Source: Halorubellus salinus (GTDB lineage Archaea; Halobacteriota; Halobacteria; Halobacteriales; Natrialbaceae). Taken from it: DNA of 64,000 nucleotides. This document shows positions 28,916 through 38,500 of the stretch, in pieces. The translations under genes were made by a program, and so were the position numbers. A model generated the notes under the pieces. The model had not been told where the DNA came from, did no database searches, and saw only the letters and a list, made by a program, of their open reading frames with translations. Position 1 is the stretch's first letter. Each line of letters begins with the position of its first letter. The DNA lies in NCBI RefSeq assembly GCF_020567525.1, contig NZ_JAJCVI010000001.1, positions 744,001 to 808,000 on the forward strand, read 5' to 3'.

Positions 28916-31366
28916 ATGACCTCGTTCCAGTCGACACTCGGCGAGGACGAGGGGATGGCCGCCGAACTGGCGGAGAACCAGCGCGCCATCTCCATCGCCG
29001 AGTTCTTCGAGAAGAACAAGCAGATGCTCGGGTTCAACTCGGGCGCCCGAGCGCTCGTCACCGCGGTCAAGGAGGCGGTCGACAACGCGCTCGACGCGAC
29101 CGAGGAAGCCGGGCACCTCCCGGACATCTACGTCGAGATCGAGGAGGCCGGTGACTACTACAAGCTCGTCGTCGAGGACAACGGCCCCGGTATCACGAAG
29201 GAGCAGATCCCGAAGATCTTCGGGAAGCTCCTGTACGGGAGTCGCTTCCACGCTCGCGAACAGAGCCGCGGGCAGCAGGGTATCGGTATCTCCGCCGCCG
29301 TACTCTACTCGCAGTTGACGTCGGGGAAGCCGGCGAAGGTGACGAGTCGCACGCAGGGTAGCGAGACCGCGCAGTACTTCGAGCTCGTCATCGACACGGA
29401 CACGAACGAGCCGGAGATCCGCGACGAGTCCGAGACGTCCTGGGACCGCCCGCACGGGACGCGCATCGAGCTGGAGATGGAGGGGAACATGCGCGCTCGC
29501 CAGCAGCTCCACGATTACGTGAAGCACACGGCGGTCGTGAACCCCCACGCCAGGCTGGAGCTCAAGGAGCCCCAGGAGCACTTCAAGTTCGAGCGGGCGA
29601 CCGACGAGCTCCCCGAGGAGACCGAGGAAATCAAGCCGCATCCCCACGGCGTGGAGCTGGGGAACGTCCTGAAGATGCTTTCCGCGACGAACTCCCAGAC
29701 CGTGTCTGGGTTCCTGCAGACGGAGTTCACGCGCGTCGGGAAGAAGACCGCCGAGAAGGTCATCGACGCGTTCCGCGACCGGCACTTCGGGCGGGAGATG
29801 GCGTGGACGCCGCCAGCGAGTCACGAGGACGGCGACGTGGCGCGTGCGGTGTCGACGGCGGTGTCGAACAAGGGCGCGGACGCGACGACGGCGTTCGCGG
29901 ACGCGGTCGCCGACCGCGTCCAGGAGCTGGACCGGGTCGCGCACCAGCACGTCGGCCGGTTCGTCGACGAGGAAGCCGAGCGCGTCGAGGAGGAGTACGG
30001 GAAGACGTTCGGGGGGACCGTCCGTGAGAACGCCGTGGAGGCGGCGTGGCGCGCCATCACCGGCTTCGACCCGGACGAGCCCGACCAGTCGGCGAGCGAG
30101 CACCTGATAGCGGACGCGTACGCGCTGGCCGACGAGGCGACCTCGAAGCGCAAGGACGACGAGACCGTTCGCGCGTTCGCGGAGCGACTCGCCGAGAAGT
30201 TCGTGCCGGACCCGGCGGACGCCGACGCGTGGCGTGGTCGATTCACGCGCGACGAGGTTCGCGAGTTCGTCGACCGGTCCGCGGACATGACCGAGGAGCG
30301 CGAGGACGCGACGTTCGGCGACACCGCTCGCGAGAACGTCACGACCGCGTTCTGGCGCGTGATGCGAACGGTGCCGGACGACGCGCCGCTCGTGAGCGAC
30401 CTCGTCGGCGACCGCGACGCCGTCAGTCGCCTCGTGCACGGGATGCGGGAGACGGACATCATCGCGCCGCCGACGTCGTGTCTGTCGCCCATCAGCGCGG
30501 AGAAGGTCGAAGCGGGCCTGCGGAAGGAGTACGACGCGGAGTTCTACGCGTCCTCGTCGCGTGACGCGGACGTGCACGCCGGGGACCCGTTCATCGCGGA
30601 GGCCGGCATCGCGTACGGTGGCGACATCGAAGCCGAGGGGCAGGCGGACCTCCTGCGGTTCGCGAACCGCGTGCCGCTCGTCTACAAGCGCGGTGGCTGC
30701 GCCATCACGCAGACCATCAAGGGCATCGGCTGGCGGAACTACAACCTCGACCAGCCCGGCGGGAGCGGCATCCCGAACGGCCCGGTCGTCATCATGGTGC
30801 ACGTCGCGTCGACGAACGTGCCGTTCACGAGCGAGTCCAAGGACGCGGTCGCGAGCGTCGAAGCCATCGAGGACGAGATCGAGCTCGCGGTCCGCGAGGC
30901 CGCTCGCGAACTGAAGTCGTACCTGAAGAAACAGCAGTCGATGCGGAAGCGCCAGAAGAAGCAGAACGTCCTCGCGGACATCCTCCCGGTGATGTCGAAG
31001 AAGGTCGCGGACGTGACGGGCCGACCGGACCCGGACATCGGTGACGCGCTGGCGCGCATCATGAACAACGTCCTCGTGGAGCGCGAGGTGAGCGAGGGCG
31101 ACGGCGAGCAGACGGTGACGGTGGTGGTCGAGAATCACTCCGACCGGTCGGAGTCGCCGGACGTGACGGACATCGTCGACCGGGAGCCGCGCGACGTGAG
31201 CGACGGCGCGAACGTCGTCGAGATGGACGGCGAGTGGTTCGTGAAGTGGACGCCGGACGTGCCGGCGGGCGAGGAGGCCCGCCTGACGTACACGGTCGAG
31301 ACGGACGCGACCCTGGACCTCTCGGTGTCGGAGATCGAGGGCCCGAAGCTGACGGTGAGTGACTGA
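28916..31366 (+). CDS. top6B: DNA topoisomerase VI subunit B
   Basis: The 816-residue subunit is the ATPase half of the type IIB topoisomerase that relaxes and decatenates DNA. It has the GHKL motifs ([39 protein letters not shown]), an H2TH domain, and the transducer with [11 protein letters not shown] and [19 protein letters not shown]. Crenarchaeal Top6B is about 530 residues; here an insertion of about 200 residues lies between H2TH and transducer (residues about 300-510), and its two halves resemble each other (see findings). The C-terminus ends in an Ig-like domain ([18 protein letters not shown]). Two bases separate it from top6A. Confidence 0.96.
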   Translation: MTSFQSTLGEDEGMAAELAENQRAISIAEFFEKNKQMLGFNSGARALVTAVKEAVDNALDATEEAGHLPDIYVEIEEAGDYYKLVVEDNGPGITKEQIPKIFGKLLYGSRFHAREQSRGQQGIGISAAVLYSQLTSGKPAKVTSRTQGSETAQYFELVIDTDTNEPEIRDESETSWDRPHGTRIELEMEGNMRARQQLHDYVKHTAVVNPHARLELKEPQEHFKFERATDELPEETEEIKPHPHGVELGNVLKMLSATNSQTVSGFLQTEFTRVGKKTAEKVIDAFRDRHFGREMAWTPPASHEDGDVARAVSTAVSNKGADATTAFADAVADRVQELDRVAHQHVGRFVDEEAERVEEEYGKTFGGTVRENAVEAAWRAITGFDPDEPDQSASEHLIADAYALADEATSKRKDDETVRAFAERLAEKFVPDPADADAWRGRFTRDEVREFVDRSADMTEEREDATFGDTARENVTTAFWRVMRTVPDDAPLVSDLVGDRDAVSRLVHGMRETDIIAPPTSCLSPISAEKVEAGLRKEYDAEFYASSSRDADVHAGDPFIAEAGIAYGGDIEAEGQADLLRFANRVPLVYKRGGCAITQTIKGIGWRNYNLDQPGGSGIPNGPVVIMVHVASTNVPFTSESKDAVASVEAIEDEIELAVREAARELKSYLKKQQSMRKRQKKQNVLADILPVMSKKVADVTGRPDPDIGDALARIMNNVLVEREVSEGDGEQTVTVVVENHSDRSESPDVTDIVDREPRDVSDGANVVEMDGEWFVKWTPDVPAGEEARLTYTVETDATLDLSVSEIEGPKLTVSD

Positions 31367-31368
31367 CA

Positions 31369-32466
31369 ATGAGCGATACACAGGATTCGAACGCGGAGGC
31401 CCGCCAGAAGCTCGTGGACCTGGCGGCGGAGTTCTACGACCAGTTCGAGCGCGGCGACATCCCGGAGATGACGCTGCCGACGCGGACGAAGAGCAACATC
31501 GTCTTCGACGAGGACAAGAAGGTGTGGGTGTACGGCGACCGGACGTCGACGCGGTCGGCGAACTCGGTGCGTGGCGCCCGGAAGCTCCTGAAGGCGGCGT
31601 ACACGATCGAGTTCCTCGCGCGCCAGCTCGAGGAGGACCGCTCGTCGACGCTGCGTGAACTGTACTACCTCTCGGAGTCGTGGGACAACGAGGAGGCGCA
31701 GTTCAACGGGCAGGACGAGTCGAACAAGCTCGTGGAGGACCTGGAGATCGTGAGCGACGTCAAACGGGAGGACTTCCACATGCGGCCGGAGGAGTCGGGG
31801 GCGACGCTCATCGGGCCGCTGGAGTTGCGCGAACAGACGCGTCGCGGCGAGCGCGTCATCCACTGCCAGAAGGACGTCGGCGAGGGCGGCTACCAAATCC
31901 CGAACAACCCGGATACGATCGAGTTCATCGACCACGACATCGACTTCGTGCTGTGCGTGGAGACCGGTGGGATGCGCGACCGGCTCGTGGAGAACGGGTT
32001 CGATACGGACTACAACTGTCTGGTCGTCCACCTGAAGGGCCAGCCGGCGCGGGCGACGCGCCGCATCACGAAGCGCCTGCACGACGAGCTCGGGCTGCCG
32101 GTGATGGTGTTCACTGACGGTGACCCGTGGTCGTACCGCATCTTCGGGTCGGTGTCCTATGGGTCGATCAAGTCCGCGCACCTCTCGGAGTACCTGGCGA
32201 CGCCGGAGGCGCAGTTCGTGGGTATCCGCCCTGAGGACATCGTGGAGTACGACCTGCCGACGGACCCGCTCGGTGATTCGGACGTGAACGCGCTGGAGTC
32301 GGAGTTGGAGGACCCGCGGTTCCAGGACGAGTTCTGGACGGAGCAGATCGAGCTCCAGCTCGACATCGGGAAGAAGGCCGAGCAGCAGGCCCTTGCGGCG
32401 CGTGGTCTGGACTTCGTGACGGACACGTACCTCCCGGAGCGCCTCGACGAGATGGGCGTCATCTGA
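31369..32466 (+). CDS. top6A: DNA topoisomerase VI subunit A
   Basis: This 365-residue Spo11-family subunit carries the winged-helix domain with the DNA-cleaving tyrosine in [12 protein letters not shown] and the TOPRIM domain with [12 protein letters not shown] and the Asp pair in [12 protein letters not shown]. It forms the A2B2 enzyme with Top6B, encoded just upstream with a two-base gap and evidently in the same transcript. The length and all motifs are regular for the family. Confidence 0.97.
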   Translation: MSDTQDSNAEARQKLVDLAAEFYDQFERGDIPEMTLPTRTKSNIVFDEDKKVWVYGDRTSTRSANSVRGARKLLKAAYTIEFLARQLEEDRSSTLRELYYLSESWDNEEAQFNGQDESNKLVEDLEIVSDVKREDFHMRPEESGATLIGPLELREQTRRGERVIHCQKDVGEGGYQIPNNPDTIEFIDHDIDFVLCVETGGMRDRLVENGFDTDYNCLVVHLKGQPARATRRITKRLHDELGLPVMVFTDGDPWSYRIFGSVSYGSIKSAHLSEYLATPEAQFVGIRPEDIVEYDLPTDPLGDSDVNALESELEDPRFQDEFWTEQIELQLDIGKKAEQQALAARGLDFVTDTYLPERLDEMGVI

Positions 32467-32518
32467 CGCCACTCAAACACATACGTAGTATTATCTTTTC
32501 TCGCATCGTCTGACTGGC

Positions 32519-33226
32519 ATGAAGGCCAGGTTCGTCCTCGTCGTCGCAGTGCTCGTCCTCACCGCAGGCTGCCTCACCGGCGGCGGCGGTGGCGCACCCG
32601 AAACCGACGGGAGCAGCGGCGACGGCGCAAGTGACGGCGGCGATTCGAACGACGGCGGCGATTCCAGCGACGGCGACGCCCCGGATAGCTCCGACGGCGA
32701 CGCGGTCTCCGGCGAATGGGAGCCGTTCGCGTTCGATACCCCGGCGCGCTACGAGTACGCGGTGTTCATGGAGGGCGACGGCGAGGGCGCCATCGTCTGG
32801 GACGTCGAATCGGTCGACGACGGCGAGTACACCGTCACCCTCGTCTACGAGATGGGCGACGAACGCTACGAGACGACCGCCACCGGCACGAAAGACACCG
32901 TCGTCCAGCAGTTCTTCACGAACCCCGGCGGCATCGTCCTCGTGACGACGATGTCCCAGCCCGCAGTCTGGTACGAGGGCCGCGACCTCTCGACGGGCAC
33001 GAAGTGGTCGTACTCCACCCCGCAAGGCTCTGCGAGCTTCGCCGTCACCGGCACCGACACCATCGCGCGCGTCGACTGCTGGACGAGCGAGATGCGCATC
33101 AACGACTCCGTGTTCCACGAAGCGTGCTTCTCGCCGGACCTCGGCCTCGCACCCTACGCCGCGTACTACGGCGAAGACGGCACCCTCGAAATGTCGCTCA
33201 CCCTCGTCTCCTACGAAGAGGACTGA
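32519..33226 (+). CDS. Secreted lipoprotein with acidic Ser/Gly/Asp linker
   Basis: The 235-residue protein has an N-terminal hydrophobic signal ending in a lipobox, VLVLTAGC, without a twin-arginine motif, so it is probably Sec-exported and lipid-anchored. Residues about 20-62 are a low-complexity Gly/Ser/Asp linker made of near repeats of DGGDS/SDGD. The remaining 170 residues form a beta-rich domain of unknown function (VWDVESVDDGEYTVTLVYEM) with two cysteines late in the chain (DCWTS and EACFS). A TATA-like GTATTATC at about 32487-32494 precedes the start by roughly 25-30 bases. Confidence 0.75.
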   Translation: MKARFVLVVAVLVLTAGCLTGGGGGAPETDGSSGDGASDGGDSNDGGDSSDGDAPDSSDGDAVSGEWEPFAFDTPARYEYAVFMEGDGEGAIVWDVESVDDGEYTVTLVYEMGDERYETTATGTKDTVVQQFFTNPGGIVLVTTMSQPAVWYEGRDLSTGTKWSYSTPQGSASFAVTGTDTIARVDCWTSEMRINDSVFHEACFSPDLGLAPYAAYYGEDGTLEMSLTLVSYEED

Positions 33227-33275
33227 GGTCAGGAACGGCGGCCCGACGGAACGTCGGCCGCTCTCACAATCACAC

Positions 33276-33307
33276 CAGAAACGGCGACCTCGCGGTCGCC
33301 GTATGCT
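33276..33307. repeat. Dispersed hairpin element, copy 1 (probable terminator)
   Basis: This 32-base element reads CAGAAACGGCGACCTCGCGG then TCGCCGTATGCT. It contains the inverted repeat GGCGACC/GGTCGCC; on the minus strand the hairpin is followed by GTTTCTG, a weak T-tract. A second copy follows at 33325-33356 and a third lies at 45067-45098. Flanking bases (CTGCGAGCAGTCA) are also partly shared. Confidence 0.8.
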
Positions 33308-33324
33308 CCTGCGAGCAGTCACTG

Positions 33325-33356
33325 CAGAAACGGCGACCTCGCGGTCGCCGTATGCT
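33325..33356. repeat. Dispersed hairpin element, copy 2 (probable terminator)
   Basis: Identical in all 32 bases to copy 1 and offset by 49 bases. It lies 11 bases after the stop of the metallo-hydrolase gene read on the minus strand, the place of a terminator, and between two convergent genes. Confidence 0.8.
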
Positions 33357-33367
33357 GCTTCAGTCGG

Positions 33368-34117
33368 TTATTCCTCGTCGAGTGCGACGCTGACCCCTCT
33401 CGATTCGAGGTCGTCGGCGAACGCTGCGGAGTCGGTCTCGAGTGCGGCGAACGTGTTGTAGTGGATGGGGACGACGACGTCGGGTGCCATGGCGTCGGCG
33501 AGGGCGGCGGCTTCGTGGCGGTCCATGGTGAAACTCCCGCCGATCGGTGGGCTGAAGACCTCGACGTCGAGCATCTCGTGGCCGTCGAGGACGTCGGTGT
33601 CGCCGGGCCAGCAGACGGTCGTGTCGTCGAGCGTGAGGAGGTATCCGCAGCCGCGGCCTTCGGGATGGTAGGGATCGCCGTTGGCGTCGACGTGCCCGTC
33701 GGGCGTGTTGTACGCGGGTATCGTGCGGAGGATGGCGTCGCCGACGGCGAAGTCCGCCTCGGCGTCCACCCACTCGACGTCGACGTCGAGGTCGCTGGGG
33801 CGGTCGTCGACGCGGTCGACGTGGTGCGTGTTCACGCCGTCGAAGACGACGAGCGTCGCGTCGTCGCCGGCGACCCGACGGATGCCGTCCGGGTCGTAGT
33901 GGTGGTCGTGCGTGACGCAGACGACGTCGCCGTCCTCGGGGCGGTACTCCCTGGCTGGCGGGTGGGCGACGCCGGGCGTGTCCGGCTCCCACTCGCCGGT
34001 GAGGACGCCGTACCGGCCAGGGTCGAAGTAGACGACGGTGTCCTCGTCGGCGTCCGCGACCCGGAGCGTCGCGTACCCGAGCCACTCGACGGTCAGGTCG
34101 TCGTGGATGACGGTCAT
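33368..34117 (-). CDS. Metallo-beta-lactamase-fold metal-dependent hydrolase (UPF0173-like)
   Basis: The 249-residue protein has the MBL fold: EWLGYATLRV at the N-terminus, the metal motif THDHHYDPDGI, later CWPGDTDVLDG and PIHYNT supplying the remaining ligands. This is the UPF0173/L-ascorbate-lactonase-like branch, with no determined substrate in archaea. The metal-binding residues look complete, so it is probably active. Two copies of the hairpin element lie just behind its stop codon and are likely its terminator. Confidence 0.85.
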   Translation of the reverse strand: MTVIHDDLTVEWLGYATLRVADADEDTVVYFDPGRYGVLTGEWEPDTPGVAHPPAREYRPEDGDVVCVTHDHHYDPDGIRRVAGDDATLVVFDGVNTHHVDRVDDRPSDLDVDVEWVDAEADFAVGDAILRTIPAYNTPDGHVDANGDPYHPEGRGCGYLLTLDDTTVCWPGDTDVLDGHEMLDVEVFSPPIGGSFTMDRHEAAALADAMAPDVVVPIHYNTFAALETDSAAFADDLESRGVSVALDEE

Positions 34118-34198
34118 ACGTGCCCGTACTCGAGTGGCGTGGATAGGACTGACGGACGCAGTCGAGCGCGAGACGTGGTGGTGGAAGGAACCGTCGGC

Positions 34199-34660
34199 TC
34201 AGGCGGGCCGAGCGTCCAGTTCCGTCCAGGATATCTCGGTCGCGCCGTCGACGACCTCGACGACGTCGTCGAGGTCCGTGAACGCGGCGTCGAACGCGAG
34301 TTCGACGACCGCGCCCGCGACGTGCGCGTCAGCCACCCCATCGGGCCGCGAGTGCTTGAACGCGAACCCGACGTGGCCGTCCATCACGACCTCCAGGTCG
34401 CGCGCGTCGACGAACGCCTCGATGCGCTCGCGAACGTCGTCCTCGACGCCCGTGACGTAGTGGACGCCGTCGACGTACTCGTAGCGCGCGCTCGCCGTCT
34501 CGTGGACGACGACGCGCGAGCAGTCCGCGAGGTCCTCGCGGTCGAGATGCGCGTCGAACGCTCGCGCCAGTCGGTTCGCTGCTGCTCGATGCGGGCTACC
34601 CCCGTCGACGACGGCCGCGACCCCCCGGTCGCGTTCGTCGAGTGATTCCCCCGGAATCAT
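34199..34660 (-). CDS. Haloarchaeal hypothetical protein
   Basis: This is an acidic protein of 153 residues if read from ATG 34660; longer forms from 34738 or 34696 are possible but their extra residues look non-conserved. The body contains RVVVHETASARYEYVDGVHYVTGVEDDV, cited here in part as ETASARYEYVDGVHYVTG, and VVMDGHVGFAFKHSRPDG, giving an alpha/beta pattern with no membrane segment and no metal or nucleotide motif I recognise. It lies upstream of the metallo-hydrolase gene on the same strand with an 81-base gap. Confidence 0.6.
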   Translation of the reverse strand: MIPGESLDERDRGVAAVVDGGSPHRAAANRLARAFDAHLDREDLADCSRVVVHETASARYEYVDGVHYVTGVEDDVRERIEAFVDARDLEVVMDGHVGFAFKHSRPDGVADAHVAGAVVELAFDAAFTDLDDVVEVVDGATEISWTELDARPA

Positions 34661-34818
34661 TCCTCTCTGGATAGAGAACCCGGTAGCTGGCCACATTACG
34701 ATTGTGGCCGTTCGGGGCGCGTTGGCACGCACCGTCACGCGCCGTTCGTCCGGGGCGCGACCCGGTTCTCGACCAACCGGTCGTCCGTCGCAGTCGCCGA
34801 CGAATCAGGTGACGCGAG

Positions 34819-36684
34819 TCAGTTCTCGGCGAGTCGGTCGACGCGCTCCAGGGAGTCCGCGTCCGCGGGTGCCTTGTCCTCGCGGACGGCGACGTACCGC
34901 GGGAACCGGAGCGCGTACCCCGAGTCGTAGGTGGGCGACGCCTGGATCTCCTCGTAGCCGACCTCGAACACGACCGCCGGCTCGAACCGGACGGTCTGGC
35001 CGTCCTCGGTCGCGACGTGCTCGCGCAACCGCTCGGTGAGCGCGTCGAGTTCCGCGTCCGTGATCCCCGTGGCGACCTTCCCGACGGTCGCGTACTCGCT
35101 GGCGTCCGCGGACGCATTGGTGGACTCGGGGACGCGCACGCCGACCTCGAACGTCCCGAAGACGTTCGCGCGCCGGCCCTCGCCCCACTCCGCGCCCGTG
35201 ACGACGACGTCGAGCGTCTCGACGTCGGGTTTTCGCTTCAACCACTCCTTTCCGCGTTTCCCCGCGGAGTACGTCGACTCCGGGTCCTTCAGCATGATGC
35301 CCTCGTGGCCGGCGTCGAGCACGGTCGCCTCGAACTCGCCGATCTCGTCGGCGTCGGTCGTCACGAACGACTCGGAGACGCCCTCGGAGAGCACCGCCTC
35401 GAGTCTCGCCTGCCGCTCGGTGAACGGGGCGTCGAGGAGGTCCTCGCCGTCGTGATGCAGGCAGTCGAACGCGCGCAACTCCATCGCGACCGACTCGCGG
35501 GCGCGAGCGACGTCGTGCTTCCGTCGGAACCGTTCGAGCACGCGCTGGAACGGGAGCGGGTCGCCGTCGTCGTCGACCGCGAGCGCCTCGCCGTCGAGGA
35601 CGACCGGAATGTCGACGCGGTCCGCGACGAACTCGACGAGCTCGGGGAGTGCGTCCGTGACGTCCTCCATGTTCCGCGAGAACAGCCGCGTGTCGCCGTC
35701 GGGGTCGTGATGCACCTGGACGCGCGCCCCGTCGTACTTCGTCTCCACGGCGACGGCGTCCCACGCCTCGACGGCGTCCGTGATGGTCCCCGCCTGAGCG
35801 AGCATCGCGCCCACTGGCCGCCCGACCTCGAGGTGGACGTCGGAGAGTCCGTCCCGGCCCGCGTCGCGCGCTACCGTCGCCACCCGGCCGGCGTCGTTCG
35901 ACACCTGGAGCGCGCGCTCGACCGCGGCGACCGCGTCCGCGGACGGTCGCTCGAACACCTCGGCCGCGTCCTCGTCGACGGCCTCCGCGTCCTCATCGAC
36001 GGCCTCCACGTCCTCCTCGACCTCCCCAGCCCCGTCGGCGCTCTCGCCGAGCTCCGAGAGCGTCAACTGCGCGCCCTCGTCGTCGCCCTCGGTCTCCGCG
36101 CCCGTCTCGACGCGGTCGTCGTCCGCGAGGAACGCGGCGGCGATGGCGTCACGGACGGTGCCGTCGCCCACGCCGATACGCATCTCGCCGAGCACGAGCC
36201 GCGCGACGAACCGCGCCTCCGCGGGGCTGGCGCGGTTGAACAACCCGAAGAGGTGGTCTTCCTTCGCGCCCGCCGACCCGCTCCCGGTCGCCGTCGCGAT
36301 GGCGACGAACGCCTCGTGGACGTCCGCGACCGTCAGGTCGTCCCCGCCACCTGCGCCGAACGCACTCAGTCCCTGCTGGCCGTCGAGGTCCAGGCTCGCG
36401 GCGACCGCGCCGATCTCGCCGACGTCAGCGAGCCGGTCCTCGACGTCGCCGGCGGTGACGTTCGGGCCGGCGGCGCGCGCGAGCGCCTCGTGACACAGCG
36501 ACGGGCCGACGTCGAGCTTCCGGTCGTCCCACGCCGGGAACGCCCGGCCCTGCACGAACCGCGCGAGCGTCTCCAGGTCGTCGTCCGCGGCCGCGAACAG
36601 GTCAGCGACCGCCGCGACCACCGCGAGGTCCGCGTCCGTCTCCTCGATAGCGCGAGCCCGGTCTGCGAACGCTGCGAACTCCAT
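34819..36684 (-). CDS. lig: ATP-dependent DNA ligase
   Basis: The 621-residue enzyme seals nicks, joining Okazaki fragments with PCNA. An all-helical N-terminal DNA-binding domain is followed by the nucleotidyltransferase core with the AMP-accepting lysine in VETKYDGARVQVH, further motifs VVLDGEALAV and HEGIMLKDPES, and the OB domain with KRKPDVETLDVVV. Archaeal ligases are usually 540-600 residues; the extra length is an acidic insertion of about 50 residues (around 205-255) containing EAVDEDAEAVDEDAAEV, coded by a short tandem DNA repeat. ATG 36684 gives the family's normal MEFAAFADRARAIE start. Confidence 0.95.
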   Translation of the reverse strand: MEFAAFADRARAIEETDADLAVVAAVADLFAAADDDLETLARFVQGRAFPAWDDRKLDVGPSLCHEALARAAGPNVTAGDVEDRLADVGEIGAVAASLDLDGQQGLSAFGAGGGDDLTVADVHEAFVAIATATGSGSAGAKEDHLFGLFNRASPAEARFVARLVLGEMRIGVGDGTVRDAIAAAFLADDDRVETGAETEGDDEGAQLTLSELGESADGAGEVEEDVEAVDEDAEAVDEDAAEVFERPSADAVAAVERALQVSNDAGRVATVARDAGRDGLSDVHLEVGRPVGAMLAQAGTITDAVEAWDAVAVETKYDGARVQVHHDPDGDTRLFSRNMEDVTDALPELVEFVADRVDIPVVLDGEALAVDDDGDPLPFQRVLERFRRKHDVARARESVAMELRAFDCLHHDGEDLLDAPFTERQARLEAVLSEGVSESFVTTDADEIGEFEATVLDAGHEGIMLKDPESTYSAGKRGKEWLKRKPDVETLDVVVTGAEWGEGRRANVFGTFEVGVRVPESTNASADASEYATVGKVATGITDAELDALTERLREHVATEDGQTVRFEPAVVFEVGYEEIQASPTYDSGYALRFPRYVAVREDKAPADADSLERVDRLAEN

Positions 36685-36840
36685 TCGGCTCGACGTACCG
36701 GCGGCGCCCGCAAAAGCGTCGCGGGTTCGCGCCGACCGCTTCACGCCACGACGCCGGGACTCGCGGCCAGGGTACCGCTGCGGCGAGCGCAACGCGGCCG
36801 CGTGGTTGGACTTTTGTTCCCAGGAACGTTACCCGAGCGT

Positions 36841-36987
36841 ATGCGAGACGAGGACGAGATCCGCGAGCAGTACGAGTTCCTCACCGAGCAACTCGAGGAC
36901 GAGGACATGAATCACGAGGGCGTCAAGCAGATGTTCACGTACTACAAGCGCGCCATCGGGTGGGTGCTCGAAGAGGAACACATGTAA
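36841..36987 (+). CDS. Small conserved-looking acidic protein, 48 residues
   Basis: This short reading frame encodes MRDEDEIREQYEFLTEQLED then an MNHEGVKQMFTYYKRAIGW segment, a helix-rich acidic protein. A TATA-like ACTTTTGTTCC about 28 bases before the ATG supports expression. It is divergent from the ligase gene. Codon use shows the strong third-position GC of real genes here, and the charged heptad-like spacing suggests a small helical hairpin or oligomer. No known family name can be given. Confidence 0.7.
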   Translation: MRDEDEIREQYEFLTEQLEDEDMNHEGVKQMFTYYKRAIGWVLEEEHM

Positions 36988-37064
36988 CCGCTCGCGGGGC
37001 CGTACCCGCCAGCGGGATTCGGTCGCCGTCGTCGGCCCGCGCAGAACGGGGGTCCGCGACCCGG

Positions 37065-37385
37065 TCAGAACTGGTAGCGGCGATCGCCGTCGTCGGTCGG
37101 GTACGTCGACCCGCCGGTCATCTCGTCGTAGGTCATCCCGGAGAGGTACTCGTCGTACGTGACGTCGTAGTTCGCGCGCAGGTGGAAGTCGAGCTTGCCG
37201 GCGTCGACGGTCTGCTGGAAGAGCGCGTGGATGGCGCGCTCGAGGAGGACGCTCGGGTCGTCGTTGTCCATCGCCGCGGCGAGCATCGCGAGTTCGGTGC
37301 GGGCTTCCGCGTCGAGGTGGAAGGTCGCGGTCTCCAGGTCGTCTGCGGTCTGCTGGACGTCGGTCGCGAGGTCGTCGAGACTCAT
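37065..37385 (-). CDS. Hypothetical protein, 106 residues
   Basis: This is a small acidic, largely helical protein. It contains LDAEARTELAMLAAAMDNDD followed by VLLERAIHALFQQTVDAGKL, then a tyrosine-rich C-terminal part (ANYDVTYDEYLSGMTYDEM). The helical middle resembles dimerisation segments of small haloarchaeal regulators, but no DNA-binding motif is clear. It is divergent from mutY and converges with the 48-residue gene. Confidence 0.6.
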   Translation of the reverse strand: MSLDDLATDVQQTADDLETATFHLDAEARTELAMLAAAMDNDDPSVLLERAIHALFQQTVDAGKLDFHLRANYDVTYDEYLSGMTYDEMTGGSTYPTDDGDRRYQF

Positions 37386-37513
37386 GTCTCCTGTTGGGTG
37401 CCGTGGACGCCTACGCCTTTCGTCTCGCGGGACCCCGGTCGTCGCGGGTGCGTGCCGCTCGCGCGTGGTCGAGACCGGCAGTCCCTTGTCGGTCGGTTCC
37501 CGAGTCGGGACCG

Positions 37514-38500
37514 ATGACGGCAGGTAACGGCGAGAGCGACGAGCGCGCCGTGGTCGATGACACCGAGGGCGCCGGTGACGCGAGCGACGACGACGCGCCC
37601 GCGCTCCCCGAGGACGATGGCGCGGTGCAGGACGCGCTCGTCGAGTGGTACGAGCGCGACCACCGCGACTATCCCTGGCGGCGGACCGAGGACGCCTACG
37701 AGATCCTCGTCTCGGAGGTGATGAGCCAGCAGACCCAGCTCGACCGCGTCGTCGCGGCGTGGGAGGACTTCCTCGACGAGTGGCCGGACGTCGAGGCGCT
37801 CGCGGCCGCGGACCGCGGGGACGTCGTCGGGTTCTGGACGAGTCACTCGCTGGGGTACAACAACCGCGCGAAGTACCTCCACGAGGCCGCCGGGCAGGTC
37901 GTCGAGGAGCACGACGGTGCGTTCCCGGAGACCCCGGAGGGCCTCCAGGAACTGATGGGTGTCGGGCCGTACACCGCGAACGCGGTGGCGAGTTTCGCGT
38001 TCAACAACGGGGACGCGGTCGTGGACACGAACGTGAAGCGCGTGCTGTACCGCGCGTTCGACGTGCCGGACGACGACGACGCGTTCGAGACCGCGGCGAG
38101 CGACCTCATGCCCGCCGGCGAGTCCCGCGTGTGGAACAACGCCATCATGGAGCTCGGCGGCGTCGCGTGCGAGAAGACCCCGTCGTGCGACGAAGCGGGC
38201 TGTCCGTGGCGGCGGTGGTGTCACGCCTACGAGAGCGGGGACTTCACCGCACCCGACGTGCCGACGCAACCGAGCTTCGAAGGCAGCAGGCGGCAGTTCC
38301 GCGGGCGCGTCGTGAACGTCCTCGGCGAGCACGGCGAACTCGCGCTCGACGAACTCGGCCCGCGGATTCGCGTGGACTACGCGCCAGACGGCGAGTACGG
38401 CCGCGACTGGCTGCGCGGGCTCCTCGCGGACCTCGACGACGACGGCCTCGTCGACATCGACGATGGCGGGGCTGAGATGACTGCTCGATTGCGCGCGTAG
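37514..38500 (+). CDS. mutY: A/G-specific adenine DNA glycosylase
   Basis: The 328-residue enzyme removes adenine mispaired with 8-oxoguanine. It has an acidic low-complexity N-terminus (about 40 residues), then the HhH-GPD domain: catalytic Glu in ILVSEVMSQQTQLDRV, hairpin LMGVGPYTANAVASFAF, and the conserved Asp in VVDTNVKRVLYR. The iron-sulfur ligands are in CEKTPSCDEAGCPWRRWC, spaced Cx5Cx4Cx5C rather than the usual Cx6Cx2Cx5C. A C-terminal winged-helix-like domain follows instead of the bacterial MutT-like domain. The start ATG 37514 is the first in frame after non-conserved upstream sequence. Confidence 0.9.
   Translation: MTAGNGESDERAVVDDTEGAGDASDDDAPALPEDDGAVQDALVEWYERDHRDYPWRRTEDAYEILVSEVMSQQTQLDRVVAAWEDFLDEWPDVEALAAADRGDVVGFWTSHSLGYNNRAKYLHEAAGQVVEEHDGAFPETPEGLQELMGVGPYTANAVASFAFNNGDAVVDTNVKRVLYRAFDVPDDDDAFETAASDLMPAGESRVWNNAIMELGGVACEKTPSCDEAGCPWRRWCHAYESGDFTAPDVPTQPSFEGSRRQFRGRVVNVLGEHGELALDELGPRIRVDYAPDGEYGRDWLRGLLADLDDDGLVDIDDGGAEMTARLRA

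Noticed and set aside
28916-31366. Intein in Top6B
   Set aside because: The extra residues lie between H2TH and transducer but lack the Cys/Ser start, the His-Asn end and homing endonuclease motifs; they look like a native insertion.
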